Source: Nocardioides sp. Root240 | GTDB lineage: Bacteria; Actinomycetota; Actinomycetes; Propionibacteriales; Nocardioidaceae | Length of the DNA stretch: 64,000 nucleotides | Direction of reading: 5' to 3' | NCBI RefSeq assembly: GCF_001428825.1 | Contig: NZ_LMIT01000001.1 | Coordinates: forward strand, 287,226 to 351,225 | Shown: positions 34,567 to 41,918 of the stretch, in pieces | How the letters are laid out: each line of letters opens with the position of its first letter | Position numbering within the stretch: the first letter of the stretch is position 1 | Notes under the pieces: generated by a model | Seen by the model: the letters and a program-made list of their open reading frames with translations, nothing else | What the model was told of the DNA's origin: nothing | The model's database searches: none | Made by a program: the position numbers and the translations under genes

Positions 34567-35639
34567 CGCGGCACCCGCAGGGTCCACTCGGTGCCGTAGC
34601 TGCCGGAGTCGAGGGTGGCGGTGCCGCCGAGGTCGTGCACCCGGCCGCGGATCGACTCCGCGACGCCCAGCCGGCCCTGGGCCGCGGCGGCCTCGAGCCG
34701 CCCCTCGGGGATGCCCGAGCCGTCGTCGCGCACGGACACCTCGACGGCGTCGCCGAGGTCCTCCAGCAGCACCCAGGCCGGCGCGCCGTCGCCCACGTGG
34801 CGGTCGACGTTGTCCAGGCACGCCCGTACGACGGCCACGAGCTCGCTCACGACCTCCCTCGGCAGCGGGACCACCCCGGCGGGCAGGGCGACCTCGGTGC
34901 CCGGGCGCGCACCGAGCACCCCCAGCGCCACCGCCAGGTCGGCGGTGCTCGCACCGACGGGCGCGGGCGCGGCGGCCTGCGAACGGATCAAGGTGCGCAG
35001 CACCTGCTCCTGCTCCCCCGCGAGGCGGCCCAGATCGGCGGCCTCGCCCCCGAGCTCGCCGCCCCGGCGCTGGACCAGGGCGAGCACCTGCAGCACCCCG
35101 TCGTGCACGACCCGCGCCAGCCGGGCGCGCTCCGCGGCAGCGGCGGCCTCGCGCTGGGCCTCGTCGCGCTCGGCAGCCATCGCCTTGAGCGACTCGCACA
35201 CGAACCCGACCATCGAACCGCCGAGCAGCAGCAGGAAGACGTTGCCCCAGTCCTTCTGCTCCACGTGCGACCGGGTGAGCAGGTCGACCGCTCCCAGCAG
35301 CACCGCCGCCGTCGTACCGCCGCGCCAGCCCCAGCGGACCGCCCAGGCGAGCAGGGCGCCGACGATCCAGTAGCTCGGGATGGTGGCGTGGAACCAGGGC
35401 CCCTTGGCGACGGGCGTCGCGAGCAGCATCGCGACCGCCAGCGCGAGGTCGACGACGAGCAGCGCGGGGCCGCGGCGCTCGGGCGCGGCGTACACGGCGA
35501 TCAGCACGAAGGTCGCGACCACCATGATCGCGACGCAGGACCAGCCGAGGACGGGGCGGTCGTAGTTGTTCCGGTAGACGTTGACGACCACGGTGTAGCC
35601 GAGGACGACGACGCGCAGCACCGCGAGCGCGCGGAACAT
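34563..35639 (-). CDS. sensor histidine kinase (MacS-like)
   Basis: A 358-residue kinase. Five or six transmembrane helices fill residues 3-150; the dimerisation/phosphoacceptor helix has His179 (ARLARVVHDGVLQVL) and the C-terminal ATPase domain has N-box-like CLDNVDRHVG and DDGSGIPEGRL. It pairs with the LuxR-type regulator downstream. The first ATG is at 35639, but codons upstream (VEDRMFRALAVLR) resemble the N-terminus of related kinases, and a CTG overlapping the acyltransferase stop is the only upstream candidate, so the true start is uncertain. Confidence 0.88.
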   Translation of the reverse strand: MFRALAVLRVVVLGYTVVVNVYRNNYDRPVLGWSCVAIMVVATFVLIAVYAAPERRGPALLVVDLALAVAMLLATPVAKGPWFHATIPSYWIVGALLAWAVRWGWRGGTTAAVLLGAVDLLTRSHVEQKDWGNVFLLLLGGSMVGFVCESLKAMAAERDEAQREAAAAAERARLARVVHDGVLQVLALVQRRGGELGGEAADLGRLAGEQEQVLRTLIRSQAAAPAPVGASTADLAVALGVLGARPGTEVALPAGVVPLPREVVSELVAVVRACLDNVDRHVGDGAPAWVLLEDLGDAVEVSVRDDGSGIPEGRLEAAAAQGRLGVAESIRGRVHDLGGTATLDSGSYGTEWTLRVPR

Positions 35640-35680
35640 GCGGTCCTCGACCGCGAGCGCCGCGCGCGTGGTGGCGGTGG

Positions 35681-36448
35681 TCAGGAGGCGAGCTTCCGCT
35701 CGTCGCCGGCGTCGGCCTTCTTCGACTCCGCCTTGGCGCGGGTGGCGTACATGTCGACGTACTCCTGCTGGGAGAGCCGCATGATCTCGTACATGATCTC
35801 GTCGGTGATCGAGCGCAGGATGAAGCGGTCGTTCTCCATGCCGGCGTAGCGGGAGAAGTCGAGCGGCTTGCCGAAACGCACGGTCGGCCGGGTGATCCGG
35901 CCGAACTTCTTGCCCGGGGGCGCCACCAGGTCGGTGCCGACGACGGCCACCGGGATCACCGGCACACCGGTCTCGAGCGTGAGCCGCGCGATGCCGGTCT
36001 TGCCGCGGTAGAGGCGGCCGTCGTGCGACCGGGTGCCCTCGGGGTAGATGCCGAACAGCTCGCCCTCGGCCAGCACGCGCTTGGCCGAGACCAGCGCGCC
36101 CGACGCGGCGTCACCGCTGGTGCGGTCGATCGGGATGTTGCCGGTGCCGCTGAAGAAGTTCTTCTGCAGCCAGCCCTTGACGCCCGGCGAGGTGAAGTAC
36201 TCCGCCTTCGCGACGAAGCGCACCATCCGCGGGATCACGAGCGGCATGAACAGCCAGTCGGCGTACGACAGGTGGTTGCTGGCGAGGATCGCCGGACCGG
36301 TCGCCGGGACGTTCTCCACGCCCTCGGAGCGCGGCCTGAAGATGACCTTCAGCAGCGGACCGAGTGCGACGAACTTCAGGAACCAGTAGAACACCTGATC
36401 GCGCCTTTCCCGTCTGTCCGGGTGCCGGCCCGACCCGGGCACCCACAT
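35681..36448 (-). CDS. 1-acyl-glycerol-3-phosphate acyltransferase (PlsC-like)
   Basis: A 255-residue membrane-associated lysophospholipid acyltransferase. The catalytic SNHLSYAD (H-x4-D) motif, the NIPIDRTSG region and EGTRSHDG acceptor-binding motif are present; VPVIPVAVVGTD follows. The leaderless box TAGGCT (36456-36461) sits seven bases before ATG 36448 and supports this start; an internal GTG at 36394 also matches the usual N-terminus. The mycobacterial counterpart in this region is Rv2182c. It is upstream of, and may feed transcription into, the kinase operon (41-base gap). Confidence 0.9.
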   Translation of the reverse strand: MWVPGSGRHPDRRERRDQVFYWFLKFVALGPLLKVIFRPRSEGVENVPATGPAILASNHLSYADWLFMPLVIPRMVRFVAKAEYFTSPGVKGWLQKNFFSGTGNIPIDRTSGDAASGALVSAKRVLAEGELFGIYPEGTRSHDGRLYRGKTGIARLTLETGVPVIPVAVVGTDLVAPPGKKFGRITRPTVRFGKPLDFSRYAGMENDRFILRSITDEIMYEIMRLSQQEYVDMYATRAKAESKKADAGDERKLAS

Positions 36449-36455
36449 CGTTCGC

Positions 36456-36461
36456 AGCCTA
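36456..36461 (-). promoter_or_regulatory. leaderless-type -10 box (acyltransferase)
   Basis: TAGGCT on the minus strand, seven bases before ATG 36448. Confidence 0.5.
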
Positions 36462-36519
36462 GTGCCTCGACGTGTGCGGCACGTAGCCCAGCCGTCCGCT
36501 GGTCGACGTCGGCGTGGGG

Positions 36520-36525
36520 CACAAT
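36520..36525 (+). promoter_or_regulatory. leaderless-type -10 box (hydrolase)
   Basis: CACAAT six bases before ATG 36532; one mismatch to TAnnnT. Confidence 0.4.
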
Positions 36526-36531
36526 CACGCC

Positions 36532-37305
36532 ATGCCGTCGCAGACCGAGCCGCTCACCGTCGCCGCCCGCCCCGAGCTGACCGGCGGCCGCCGGATCGGC
36601 GTGCTGCTGAGCCACGGCTTCACCGGCTCGCCGGCCTCGATGCGGCCGTGGGGCGAGCACCTCGGCGCCCTCGGGTACGGCGTCGCCGTACCCCGCCTCC
36701 CGGGGCACGGCACGACCTGGCAGGACCTCAACACGCACCGCTTCGCCGACTGGTACGGCGAGATCGCGCGCACCTTCGACGCGCTGCGCGCCGAGCACGA
36801 CGCGGTCGTCGTCGGGGGCCTCTCGATGGGAGGTGCGCTCGTGCTGCGCCTGGCCGCCGACCGAGGCGACGAGGTCGCCGGGGTGATGGTCGTGAACCCC
36901 GCGCTCGCGACGAAGCGCTTCGACGTGAAGCTGCTGCCGGTCATCAAGCACCTCGTGGCGTCGTTCCCCGCGATCGCCAACGACATCAAGAAGCAGGGCG
37001 TCGACGAGAACGGCTACGACCGCACGCCCCTCAAGGCGATCCACTCGTTCATCGGCAGCTGGCCCGCCCTGATCGCCGACCTGCCCCGGATCAGCGCGCC
37101 GCTGGTGTACTTCCGCTCGCCCGAGGACCACGTCGTCGACGGGAAGTCGGAGCCGATCATCCTCGACCGGGTCTCCTCCACCGACGTCACCCGCATCGAG
37201 CTGCCCGAGAGCTACCACGTCGCGACGCTCGACAACGACGCCCCGACGATCTTCGCGAGGTCCGCCGAGTTCATCGCCCGGGTCACCGCACCCACCCGCG
37301 CGTAG
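36532..37305 (+). CDS. alpha/beta hydrolase (carboxylesterase-like)
   Basis: A 257-residue alpha/beta hydrolase: oxyanion region LLSHGFTGSP, nucleophile elbow GLSMGG (Ser near residue 100), acid in PLVYFRSPEDHVV, and His in ESYHVATLDND. It resembles esterase/monoacylglycerol lipase enzymes, so with an acyltransferase beside it a lipid ester substrate is plausible. An in-frame GTG lies at 36514, but the -10-like box favours ATG 36532. Confidence 0.87.
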   Translation: MPSQTEPLTVAARPELTGGRRIGVLLSHGFTGSPASMRPWGEHLGALGYGVAVPRLPGHGTTWQDLNTHRFADWYGEIARTFDALRAEHDAVVVGGLSMGGALVLRLAADRGDEVAGVMVVNPALATKRFDVKLLPVIKHLVASFPAIANDIKKQGVDENGYDRTPLKAIHSFIGSWPALIADLPRISAPLVYFRSPEDHVVDGKSEPIILDRVSSTDVTRIELPESYHVATLDNDAPTIFARSAEFIARVTAPTRA

Positions 37306-37308
37306 GCT
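37303..37308 (+). promoter_or_regulatory. leaderless-type -10 box (37315 gene)
   Basis: TAGGCT six bases before GTG 37315; it overlaps the hydrolase stop codon. Confidence 0.5.
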
Positions 37309-37314
37309 GGAAGC

Positions 37315-37731
37315 GTGCAGCGTGAGCAACCCGACGAGGACGCCGCCTGGCGAGCCATCGTCGACAACTACGGCGACCCGGTCCTCGAGCCGGACGCCGG
37401 GCTCGACGCCACCCCGGAGCCCGAGCCCGAGCCGGAGCTCCCGGAGCACCTGCGCGACGAGGAGCCCGACGAGCTGCGGTACGCCGTCGACGACTCCTTC
37501 GTGCCGCCGGCGCCCCCGCCGCTGCCCCGCCCCACGCCGGACCGCATGCTCGCGTGGCTCGGCGTCTTCGGCTCCCCCGCGGTGCTGCTGTTCTTCGTGG
37601 TCACCGGGATCGGGATGCCCCAGCTGCTCGGCTGGGCGCTGGTCGGCAGCTTCCTCGTCGGCTTCGGCTACCTCGTGATGAAGATGCCGAGCGAACCGCG
37701 CGATCCCTGGGACGACGGCGCGGTCCTCTAG
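37315..37731 (+). CDS. small membrane protein of unknown function
   Basis: A 138-residue protein with an acidic, Pro/Glu-rich cytoplasmic half (a PEPEPEPE run near residue 35) and a C-terminal pair of helices at about residues 78-95 and 100-120. Similar DUF-type proteins are widespread in actinobacteria next to glucokinase or PlsC genes. No function can be given. GTG 37315 is set by the -10 box six bases upstream. Confidence 0.72.
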   Translation: MQREQPDEDAAWRAIVDNYGDPVLEPDAGLDATPEPEPEPELPEHLRDEEPDELRYAVDDSFVPPAPPPLPRPTPDRMLAWLGVFGSPAVLLFFVVTGIGMPQLLGWALVGSFLVGFGYLVMKMPSEPRDPWDDGAVL

Positions 37732-37742
37732 TTCGTCGCCGC

Positions 37743-37832
37743 CGCTTGTAACTCGGTGTTCGGTAGCACTGGCACGGTCTCCTGACCGGTCAGGAGACCG
37801 TGGTGGTGCCTACGGACACCGAGTTACAAGCG
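37743..37832. repeat. 90-bp near-perfect palindrome
   Basis: The two 45-base arms (37743-37787 and 37788-37832) meet with no spacer and differ at seven positions, all in the middle of each arm. The central 30 bases (37773-37802; CACGGTCTCCTGACC and its complement) and the outer 15 bases (CGCTTGTAACTCGGT at the left end) are perfect. It lies in the 126-base gap between two convergent genes. It may be a large two-way terminator, or a mobile/REP-like element. Confidence 0.85.
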
Positions 37833-37857
37833 AGGGCAGCCCCCGGGGGCCGCACGG

Positions 37858-38769
37858 TCAGGGTCGGCCGTCGCGGGCCAGCAGGGCCGCGCCGATCGCG
37901 CCGGCCTCGGGGCCGAGCGAGGCAGGGACCAGGTCGGGCACCGGTCGGTGGTCCGTGCCCTGCAGCGCGCCGCGGAGCCCGGCCCGCGCGGGTGCGAGCA
38001 GCAGGTCGCCGACGGCGGAGACCCCGCCGCCGATCACGACGATCTCGGGGTCGAAGGCGGAGACGAGCGCCGCCGTACCGACGCCGAGCCACGTGCCGAT
38101 GGAGGCGAACGCCTGGCGCGCCACCTCGTTGCCGGCCAGCGCCATCGCGGTCACCTCGGGGCCGTCGAGGTGGCGTCCGAGCGCGACGCGGGTGACCCGC
38201 TCCAGCGCGCGGCCGCTGCAGTACTGCTCCCAGCAGCCGCGCAGCCCGCACTCGCAGGCGAGCCCTCCGGGGACGGCCTGCATGTGCCCGAACTCGCCGG
38301 CCAGCCCGTGGGCACCCCGGACGACCCGGCCGCCGAGCACGAGCGCACCGCCGATGCCGGTGCCGATGGTCACCAGGACCACCGACGAGAAGCCACGGGC
38401 GGCACCGGCCACCACCTCGGCGTACGCCGCGCAGTTGGCGTCGTTGTCGAGGACGACCGGGAGCCCGGTGCGCTCGGCCAGCCGGAGCCGCACGGGCGCG
38501 TCGCGCCACGGCAGGTGCGCCCCGAAGAGGTAGCGCTCGCCTGCCGCGTCCACCAGGCCCGCGGCCGAGACGCCCAGCGCGGCGACGGCGCTACCGCCCG
38601 ACACCTCCGCGGCCGCGTCGGCGATCGCCTGCTCGACCGCGTCGTACGGCGCCGTGCGGCCCGGCATCGGGCGGGTGGCGACCGACTGGACCGCGCCGCC
38701 GGCGTCGATGCGTACGGCGAGCACCTTGGTGCCGCCGATGTCCACGCCGATCCAGTGGTCGTGGGCCAT
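37858..38769 (-). CDS. ROK-family sugar kinase
   Basis: A 303-residue ROK protein with N-terminal phosphate loop IGVDIGGTK, catalytic Asp in LDNDANCAAY, the TIGTGIGGALV phosphate motif, and the zinc-binding CECGLRGCWEQYCSG cluster (H-x9-CxCGxxGCxE). It has no helix-turn-helix, so it is an enzyme and not a ROK repressor; glucose or a related hexose is likely. Five bases separate it from the glucokinase upstream, with which it shares an operon. Confidence 0.88.
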   Translation of the reverse strand: MAHDHWIGVDIGGTKVLAVRIDAGGAVQSVATRPMPGRTAPYDAVEQAIADAAAEVSGGSAVAALGVSAAGLVDAAGERYLFGAHLPWRDAPVRLRLAERTGLPVVLDNDANCAAYAEVVAGAARGFSSVVLVTIGTGIGGALVLGGRVVRGAHGLAGEFGHMQAVPGGLACECGLRGCWEQYCSGRALERVTRVALGRHLDGPEVTAMALAGNEVARQAFASIGTWLGVGTAALVSAFDPEIVVIGGGVSAVGDLLLAPARAGLRGALQGTDHRPVPDLVPASLGPEAGAIGAALLARDGRP

Positions 38770-38774
38770 CGTCG

Positions 38775-39719
38775 TCAGCTGCGGGCGAGGTCCGCGGCGC
38801 CGATCACGCCGGCACGGTTGCCGAGCTCGGCGAGCCTGATCTCCGGCGTCGGCCGGTAGCCGCGCCCGGTCAGCTCGTGCTCGAAGGAGGCGCGCAGCGG
38901 CGCGACGAGCAGCTCGCCGGCCTCGCTGACACCACCGCCGATGACGATGACCGCCGGGTCGAGGACCGCGACCAGCGAGGCGATGCCGTGGCCGAGCCAG
39001 CGGCCCAGCTGCTCGAACTGCTCGATCGCGAACCGGTCGCCGGCCTGGGCGGCCGTCGTGATCATCGGCCCGGTGATCGCAGCCGGGTCACCCCCGGCAC
39101 GGTCCACCAGGTCGCGGGCGAGCAGGGAGCTGGCGGCGGCCTCACGGGCCGCACGGACCAGGGCGGTGCCGCTGCCGTACTGCTCCAGGCAGCCGTGGTT
39201 GCCGCAGCCGCAGAGCGTGCCGTCGGGCACGACGTTGAGGTGGCCGATCTCGGCGCCGACGCCGTGCGCACCCCGCAGCAGCCGGCCGTCGATGACGATG
39301 CCGCCGCCCACGCCGGTGCCGACGGTGACCATGAGCTGGTCGTCGACGTCGCGGCCGGCGCCGTAGCGGAACTCGCCCCAGGCCGCGGCGTTGGCGTCGT
39401 TCTCGACGACCACGGGCAGGCCGGTGAGGCGGGCGAGGTCGGCGCCGAGGGGCTCGTTGCGCCAGGCGATGTTCGGGGCGAAGAGGACCGTGGAGCGGTC
39501 GGAGGCGATGTAGCCGGCAGCACCCACGCCGACCGCGGTCACCGCGTGCTCCGCGGCGAAGCCGGCCACCAGGGCGGCCGCGGCCGCCTCCATCGCCGAC
39601 GGGTCGGTCGCCGGCGACTCGACGCGCGCCTCGGCGAGGACCCTGCCGGCGGCGTCGACGACGGCGCCGGCCATCTTCGTCCCACCGATGTCGATGCCGC
39701 AGGTCAGTCCACTGCTCAC
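38775..39719 (-). CDS. ROK-family glucokinase
   Basis: A 314-residue ROK kinase, most like actinobacterial GlkA-type glucokinase, making glucose 6-phosphate. Motifs: CGIDIGGTK at the N-terminus, VENDANAAAWGE (catalytic Asp), TVGTGVGGGIV, and the zinc cluster HLNVVPDGTLCGCGNHGCLEQYGSG. It could use glucose released by the GH1 enzyme at 24950. In Streptomyces glkA also mediates carbon catabolite repression. GTG 39719 overlaps the stop of the DUF5304-like gene. Confidence 0.9.
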   Translation of the reverse strand: MSSGLTCGIDIGGTKMAGAVVDAAGRVLAEARVESPATDPSAMEAAAAALVAGFAAEHAVTAVGVGAAGYIASDRSTVLFAPNIAWRNEPLGADLARLTGLPVVVENDANAAAWGEFRYGAGRDVDDQLMVTVGTGVGGGIVIDGRLLRGAHGVGAEIGHLNVVPDGTLCGCGNHGCLEQYGSGTALVRAAREAAASSLLARDLVDRAGGDPAAITGPMITTAAQAGDRFAIEQFEQLGRWLGHGIASLVAVLDPAVIVIGGGVSEAGELLVAPLRASFEHELTGRGYRPTPEIRLAELGNRAGVIGAADLARS

Positions 39720-40138
39720 GGGGTGTCTCCGTCGGGTTCGTCGTCGAGGTCGATCTTCTCGACCTCCGGACCGCGGGGTTGCCCCGGGGTCGTGGTCTGG
39801 GCCGCCGGGAGCGTCTCCATCAGCCCAGCGGCAGCCTGCAGCAGCGAGGAGGCCGCGGTCATCAGGTGCACACGCACCTCCGGAGAGGTCTGTCGTACGG
39901 CGTGCACGACCCGGCACACCGGGCAGTAGCGGCACTCGGCGCTGCCCGTCGCGATGTGCTCGTTGACGTCGTGGGCCATCGCCGCCGCCTGGCCGGCGAG
40001 GTCGCCGATCCCGCCGGCGGCCTCGCCGGTCTGCTGCCGGGCGAGGTCGGCGAGCGCCCCGAAGAGCTTCATCGCCTCCTCGCCGACGCTGCCGACCGGC
40101 GGCTGGTCGGCGGACGGGTTGCGGGGCTCGTCGTTCAT
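39716..40138 (-). CDS. DUF5304-like protein
   Basis: A 140-residue protein: helical N-terminal half (EEAMKLFGALADLARQQ), a central CRYCPVCRVVHAVR segment with three Cys that could bind metal, and an acidic tail. It resembles DUF5304 proteins found between ArsA-like ATPase and glucokinase genes in actinobacteria. Function unknown. It overlaps by four bases both the ArsA-like gene upstream (ATGA) and the glucokinase downstream (GTGA). Confidence 0.78.
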   Translation of the reverse strand: MNDEPRNPSADQPPVGSVGEEAMKLFGALADLARQQTGEAAGGIGDLAGQAAAMAHDVNEHIATGSAECRYCPVCRVVHAVRQTSPEVRVHLMTAASSLLQAAAGLMETLPAAQTTTPGQPRGPEVEKIDLDDEPDGDTP

Positions 40139-41334
40139 CGTGCCTCCAGGGCGGGCTCGGCGAAGCGGACCCGCAGCTCGCCGTCGACCACCCGCGCGCC
40201 CGCCACCTTGAGCCGGGCGAGGCCGGGCGGCAGGGTCAGCAGGCGGCGGTAGGAGCCGACGGTCATGACCAGCTCGTCACCGTTGCGGGCCAGGTCGACC
40301 TCGGCACGGGAGACGAAGGGCAGCGCGAGGTGCACGACGGCACCCCCGCTGTCGGGACGGGTGACGCGGAACGGGCCGTCGCCGACGGGCGCGGCCAGCG
40401 GGTCGGCGCCGTCGTACAGCGCCCGGGCGAGGTCGGCGAGCGCGTCGACGCCGACGGGCTCGCTGGCCTGGTACTCCGAGGTGAAGACGGGCAGGCCGTT
40501 GAAGGACTGGGCCACCTCGCCCAGCACCTCGGTCTGCGCCGCGACCCAGGCCGCACGCCACGGATCGGCGTCGTCGGCCGGGAAGATGCGGTTCGCGACC
40601 ACGCCGTCGACGCGGTAGCCGAACAGGCACAGGCTGGTGAACGCGCGCCGCGCCTCGGCGAGCACCACCTTCTCCGGGGTCAGCACCAGCCGCACGCTCG
40701 CGTCCGGCCCCGACAGGAGCTCGTGGACGTCGTCGAGCTCGGCGTGCAGGCGGGTGATCGCGTCGAACACCGCGTCCCCCGGCATGGGGACGCCGGCCGC
40801 GCGGTTGAGCACCGGTCGCAGGGCCTTGACCAGCCGCCGCTGGATGGGCAGCAGGCGCTCGATGTACCACCCGAGTGCCTCCGGCAGGGCGAGCAGCCGC
40901 AGCGTCTCGGCGGTCGGGGCGCAGTCGACGACGATGACGTCCCACCGCCCGGAGCGGGCGTGCTGGCGCAGCTCGAGGAGGGCCAGCACCTCCTCGGCGC
41001 CGGGGATCACCGTCATCTCCTCGGCCGCGACCGGATCCATCCCGGCGGCGTCGAGGACGGAGAGCAGGTAGCGCTGGATGTCGGCCCAGGACTGCTCGAA
41101 GCGGAGCTGGGCGTCGACTTGCTGCACGAACAGGTCGGGCGCCACCTCCATCGGCTCGGCTCCCCCGTGGCCGGGGCCGGCCGACGCGGCGCCGTACGCG
41201 TCAGCGAGGGAGTGCGCGGCGTCGGTCGAGATCACCAAGGTGCGCAGGCCGCGGGCGGCCGCGAGCGCGGCAGTGCCGGCGGCGACGGTGGACTTGCCGA
41301 CGCCACCCTTGCCGGTGAACAGGACGATGCGCAC
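40135..41334 (-). CDS. ArsA/GET3-like ATPase
   Basis: A 399-residue P-loop ATPase of the ArsA/GET3 family. The deviant Walker A FTGKGGVGKST sits at residues 6-16, switch I STDAAHSLADAYG near 36-48, and switch II VVDCAPTAETLR near 145. A C-terminal beta-rich domain of about 75 residues follows, as in the mycobacterial homologue Rv2184c. Arsenite transport is unlikely since no arsB/arsR is nearby; a targeting role is possible. The GTG at 41334 directly precedes the P-loop strand. Confidence 0.87.
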   Translation of the reverse strand: MRIVLFTGKGGVGKSTVAAGTAALAAARGLRTLVISTDAAHSLADAYGAASAGPGHGGAEPMEVAPDLFVQQVDAQLRFEQSWADIQRYLLSVLDAAGMDPVAAEEMTVIPGAEEVLALLELRQHARSGRWDVIVVDCAPTAETLRLLALPEALGWYIERLLPIQRRLVKALRPVLNRAAGVPMPGDAVFDAITRLHAELDDVHELLSGPDASVRLVLTPEKVVLAEARRAFTSLCLFGYRVDGVVANRIFPADDADPWRAAWVAAQTEVLGEVAQSFNGLPVFTSEYQASEPVGVDALADLARALYDGADPLAAPVGDGPFRVTRPDSGGAVVHLALPFVSRAEVDLARNGDELVMTVGSYRRLLTLPPGLARLKVAGARVVDGELRVRFAEPALEAR

Positions 41335-41357
41335 GAAGTCGGGCTCCCCGGGGCCGC

Positions 41358-41816
41358 TCAGGCGCCGGACTCGACGCGCTTCTTCAGGCCCTTGAGCGCG
41401 GTGTCGATGAGGATCTTCTCGCCCTTGCGCTTGAGCATCCCGATCAGGGGGATGGAGACGTCCAGCGCGAGGCGGTAGGTGACCTCGGTCGTCCGCGGCC
41501 CGGTGGCCCGCAGCACGTAGGCGCCGTCGAGCGCCTTGAGCATCTTGCCCTCGGCGAGGGTCCAGGTGACCTGCGCGTCGCCGTCCCACTCGTAGGCCAG
41601 CGTGTACTCGTCCTTGATCGGCGAGACGTCGAGCGTGAAGAACACCTCGCGCGCCCGGCCGGCCTGCTTCGGGTCGGCGTCGTCGTAGGACGAGCGCACG
41701 TCGGCGACCGTGACGCCCTTCGCCCAGGCCGGGTAGGCCGCGAAGTCCGCGATGACCGCCATCACGTCCGCGGCGGGAGCGTCGACAACGATCGACGAAG
41801 ACGTCTGTTCGGCCAT
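41358..41816 (-). CDS. SRPBCC-family protein (Rv2185c-like)
   Basis: A 152-residue helix-grip protein: SSSIVVDAPAADVMAVIADFAAYPAWAKGVT at the N-terminus and a long C-terminal helix. It matches the position of mycobacterial Rv2185c (TB16.3), a coenzyme Q-binding/polyketide-cyclase-like protein. It heads a five-gene minus-strand operon down to the ROK kinases. TAGCCT lies six bases before ATG 41816. Confidence 0.85.
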   Translation of the reverse strand: MAEQTSSSIVVDAPAADVMAVIADFAAYPAWAKGVTVADVRSSYDDADPKQAGRAREVFFTLDVSPIKDEYTLAYEWDGDAQVTWTLAEGKMLKALDGAYVLRATGPRTTEVTYRLALDVSIPLIGMLKRKGEKILIDTALKGLKKRVESGA

Positions 41817-41822
41817 GCCGGA

Positions 41823-41828
41823 AGGCTA
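41823..41828 (-). promoter_or_regulatory. leaderless-type -10 box (SRPBCC operon)
   Basis: TAGCCT on the minus strand, six bases before ATG 41816. It is the only clear promoter for the SRPBCC-ArsA-DUF5304-ROK-ROK run. Confidence 0.55.
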
Positions 41829-41905
41829 CCGGACCGCTCCCCTGCTCGCCGCCGAGGCTGGCGTGACGCTGAACTCGTCACTACGGCCGGCAGGACGGCG
41901 AGCGG

Positions 41906-41911
41906 TAGCCT
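41906..41911 (+). promoter_or_regulatory. leaderless-type -10 box (acyl-CoA ligase)
   Basis: TAGCCT seven bases before GTG 41919. Confidence 0.55.
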
Positions 41912-41918
41912 GCGGATC

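Noticed and set aside
40135..41334. Arsenite resistance operon
   Set aside because: The ArsA-like ATPase has no arsB, arsC, arsD or arsR nearby and sits in the conserved Rv2184c context.
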